A stretch of DNA of 12,147 bases from SZUA-35 sp037969565 (GTDB taxonomy: Bacteria; Actinomycetota; Acidimicrobiia; Acidimicrobiales; SZUA-35): contig JBBKXQ010000157.1 in assembly GCA_037969565.1 (NCBI GenBank), positions 1 through 12,147 of the forward strand, in the 5' to 3' direction. The notes under the pieces were generated by a model that ran no database searches, was not told the origin of the DNA, and worked only from the letters and a program-made list of their open reading frames with translations. Shown here one piece after another: positions 11,121 to 12,147 of this stretch; positions within the stretch are counted from its first letter, which is position 1; each line of letters begins with the position of its first letter. A program made the translations under genes and the position numbers.

Positions 11121-12147
11121 CCACCGCCGCCGTCGTCGGAAGTGGTCCAAACGGGTTGGCGGCAGCGCTCACCCTCGCCAAAGCCGGCGTCGAGGTCACT
11201 GTCTTCGAAGCTGCTCCGCGGATCGGAGGCGGCACCCGCAGTAGCGAACTGACCCTGCCCGGCTTGCTCCACGACGAGTGCTCGGGATTCCACCCGTTGA
11301 GCTTCGAGACACCGTTCGCCCGACTCGCAGAATTGGAAGAATTCGGTCTTCGTTGGGCCTGGCCCGAGGTCCAGTTTTCGCATCCGATCGGTGGTGAGGC
11401 CGGTGGTGCCGTCGTCCGGTCGATTGACGACACGGCCAACGGGCTCATCGGTGATGAGCGAGCCTGGCGTCAGATCTTCGGGCCGCTGGTCCCTCGTTTC
11501 GGAGACATCGCCGAAGACTTCCTCAGGCCCGTTGTGGGTGTGCCAGGCCATCCGTTGAGCCTCGCCCGGTTCGGGGTCCGGGCCGCGCTTCCTGCCGCTG
11601 TCCTCGCCAAACGTTTCTCGACCGACGAGGGCCGAGCCTTGTTCGGGGGCGTGGCTGCCCACGCGATGTGGTCGTTCCGATCGGTGCTGTCGTCGGCGAT
11701 CGGTACTGCGCTGGGGACGGCAGCGCACACGTACGGCTGGCCGGTTGCCGTTGGCGGGTCAGCCGCCATCACCACGGCCATGGCTCGAGCGGTCGAGCAT
11801 CATGGCGGCACGATCGAAACCGACCATCGGGTCGAGTCGGTGAGCCAACTCGGTCCGGTCGACATGGTCATGCTCGACGTGGCGCCCCGGTCCGCAGTGA
11901 AGCTGCTGGGTGAGGCGATGCCGGCCCGGTACCGCATTGCGTTGAGCCGGTACCGGCACGGTCCGGCCGCTTTCAAGGTCGACTTCGCCGTCGAGGGCGG
12001 CATCCCCTGGGCCCACGAGCCCTCACGTCGTGCCGGCACGGTGCACGTCAGTGGCGACTACGACGAGACGGCCGCCGCCGAGGCGAGGGTTCACCGGGGC
12101 CAGATGCCTGAGCGTCCGTTCGTGCTGGTCGGTCAGCAATACCTCGC
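11117..12147 (+). CDS. FAD-dependent oxidoreductase, phytoene desaturase-like (partial)
   Basis: The first 343 residues of a COG1233-type NAD(P)/FAD-dependent oxidoreductase, open to the right edge of the window. The start MTTAAVVGSGPNGLAAALTL carries the GxGxxG dinucleotide-binding loop (8-13), and Glu31 at the end of the second strand binds the ribose. It is followed by the family's IGGGTRS (36-42). Residues around TYGWPVAVGGSAAITTAMAR match the 'P.GG...l..al' substrate-domain region of phytoene desaturase relatives. Such proteins include carotenoid desaturases, retinol saturase-like enzymes and many uncharacterised homologues; no carotenoid genes are nearby, so the substrate is unknown. 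Family length suggests about 150 or more residues are missing. It is divergent from the deiodinase-like gene. No Shine-Dalgarno precedes the ATG. Confidence 0.85.
   Translation, partial: MTTAAVVGSGPNGLAAALTLAKAGVEVTVFEAAPRIGGGTRSSELTLPGLLHDECSGFHPLSFETPFARLAELEEFGLRWAWPEVQFSHPIGGEAGGAVVRSIDDTANGLIGDERAWRQIFGPLVPRFGDIAEDFLRPVVGVPGHPLSLARFGVRAALPAAVLAKRFSTDEGRALFGGVAAHAMWSFRSVLSSAIGTALGTAAHTYGWPVAVGGSAAITTAMARAVEHHGGTIETDHRVESVSQLGPVDMVMLDVAPRSAVKLLGEAMPARYRIALSRYRHGPAAFKVDFAVEGGIPWAHEPSRRAGTVHVSGDYDETAAAEARVHRGQMPERPFVLVGQQYL

Overview
The window is GC-rich DNA that reads like a chromosomal stretch of an actinobacterium. The lineage is an inference, possibly Acidimicrobiia. It rests on strong G/C bias at third codon positions, GTG starts, start codons with little or no Shine-Dalgarno, and TANNNT boxes placed 6-8 bases before start codons as in leaderless actinobacterial transcripts. 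There are no rRNA or tRNA genes, CRISPR arrays, insertion sequences or phage genes. It looks like an accessory or metabolic region of a free-living bacterium rather than a mobile island.

Layout from left to right. Positions 1-326 hold no convincing gene, but carry a consensus leftward promoter with a duplicated -35 element. A minus-strand gene for a form II (CoxL-like) molybdenum hydroxylase large subunit follows (327-2648). Upstream of it on the same strand is a SnoaL/NTF2-like gene (2731-3165), with an intrinsic terminator between the two. A lone OppB/DppB-type ABC permease (3342-4301, plus) runs convergently into a flavin-binding split-barrel (PPOX-like) gene (4320-4973, minus). Divergent from that is a two-gene regulatory operon: a small ECF sigma factor (5098-5565) overlapping by 8 bases a large single-pass membrane protein (5558-8041). 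The membrane protein has a short cytoplasmic N-terminus, one membrane helix and a long extracytoplasmic part with PQQ-type beta-propeller repeats. It is best read as an unconventional anti-sigma/sensor.

The minus strand from 10234 to 8054 holds a tightly coupled operon: cobalt-type nitrile hydratase alpha, beta, a beta-like accessory/activator protein and an isoprenylcysteine-methyltransferase-like membrane protein. Each junction overlaps by four bases (GTGA, GTGA, ATGA). Just upstream in the same direction (10272-10988) is a nitroreductase-family flavoprotein very like iodotyrosine deiodinase. Divergent from it, a FAD-dependent phytoene-desaturase-like oxidoreductase begins at 11117 and runs off the right edge.

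The nitrile hydratase genes form a self-sufficient unit for hydrating nitriles to amides, with no amidase beside them. The sigma factor and propeller protein form a candidate signalling pair with no recognisable ligand, and are the most novel feature here. The molybdenum hydroxylase and the ABC permease both lack their usual partner subunits within the window.
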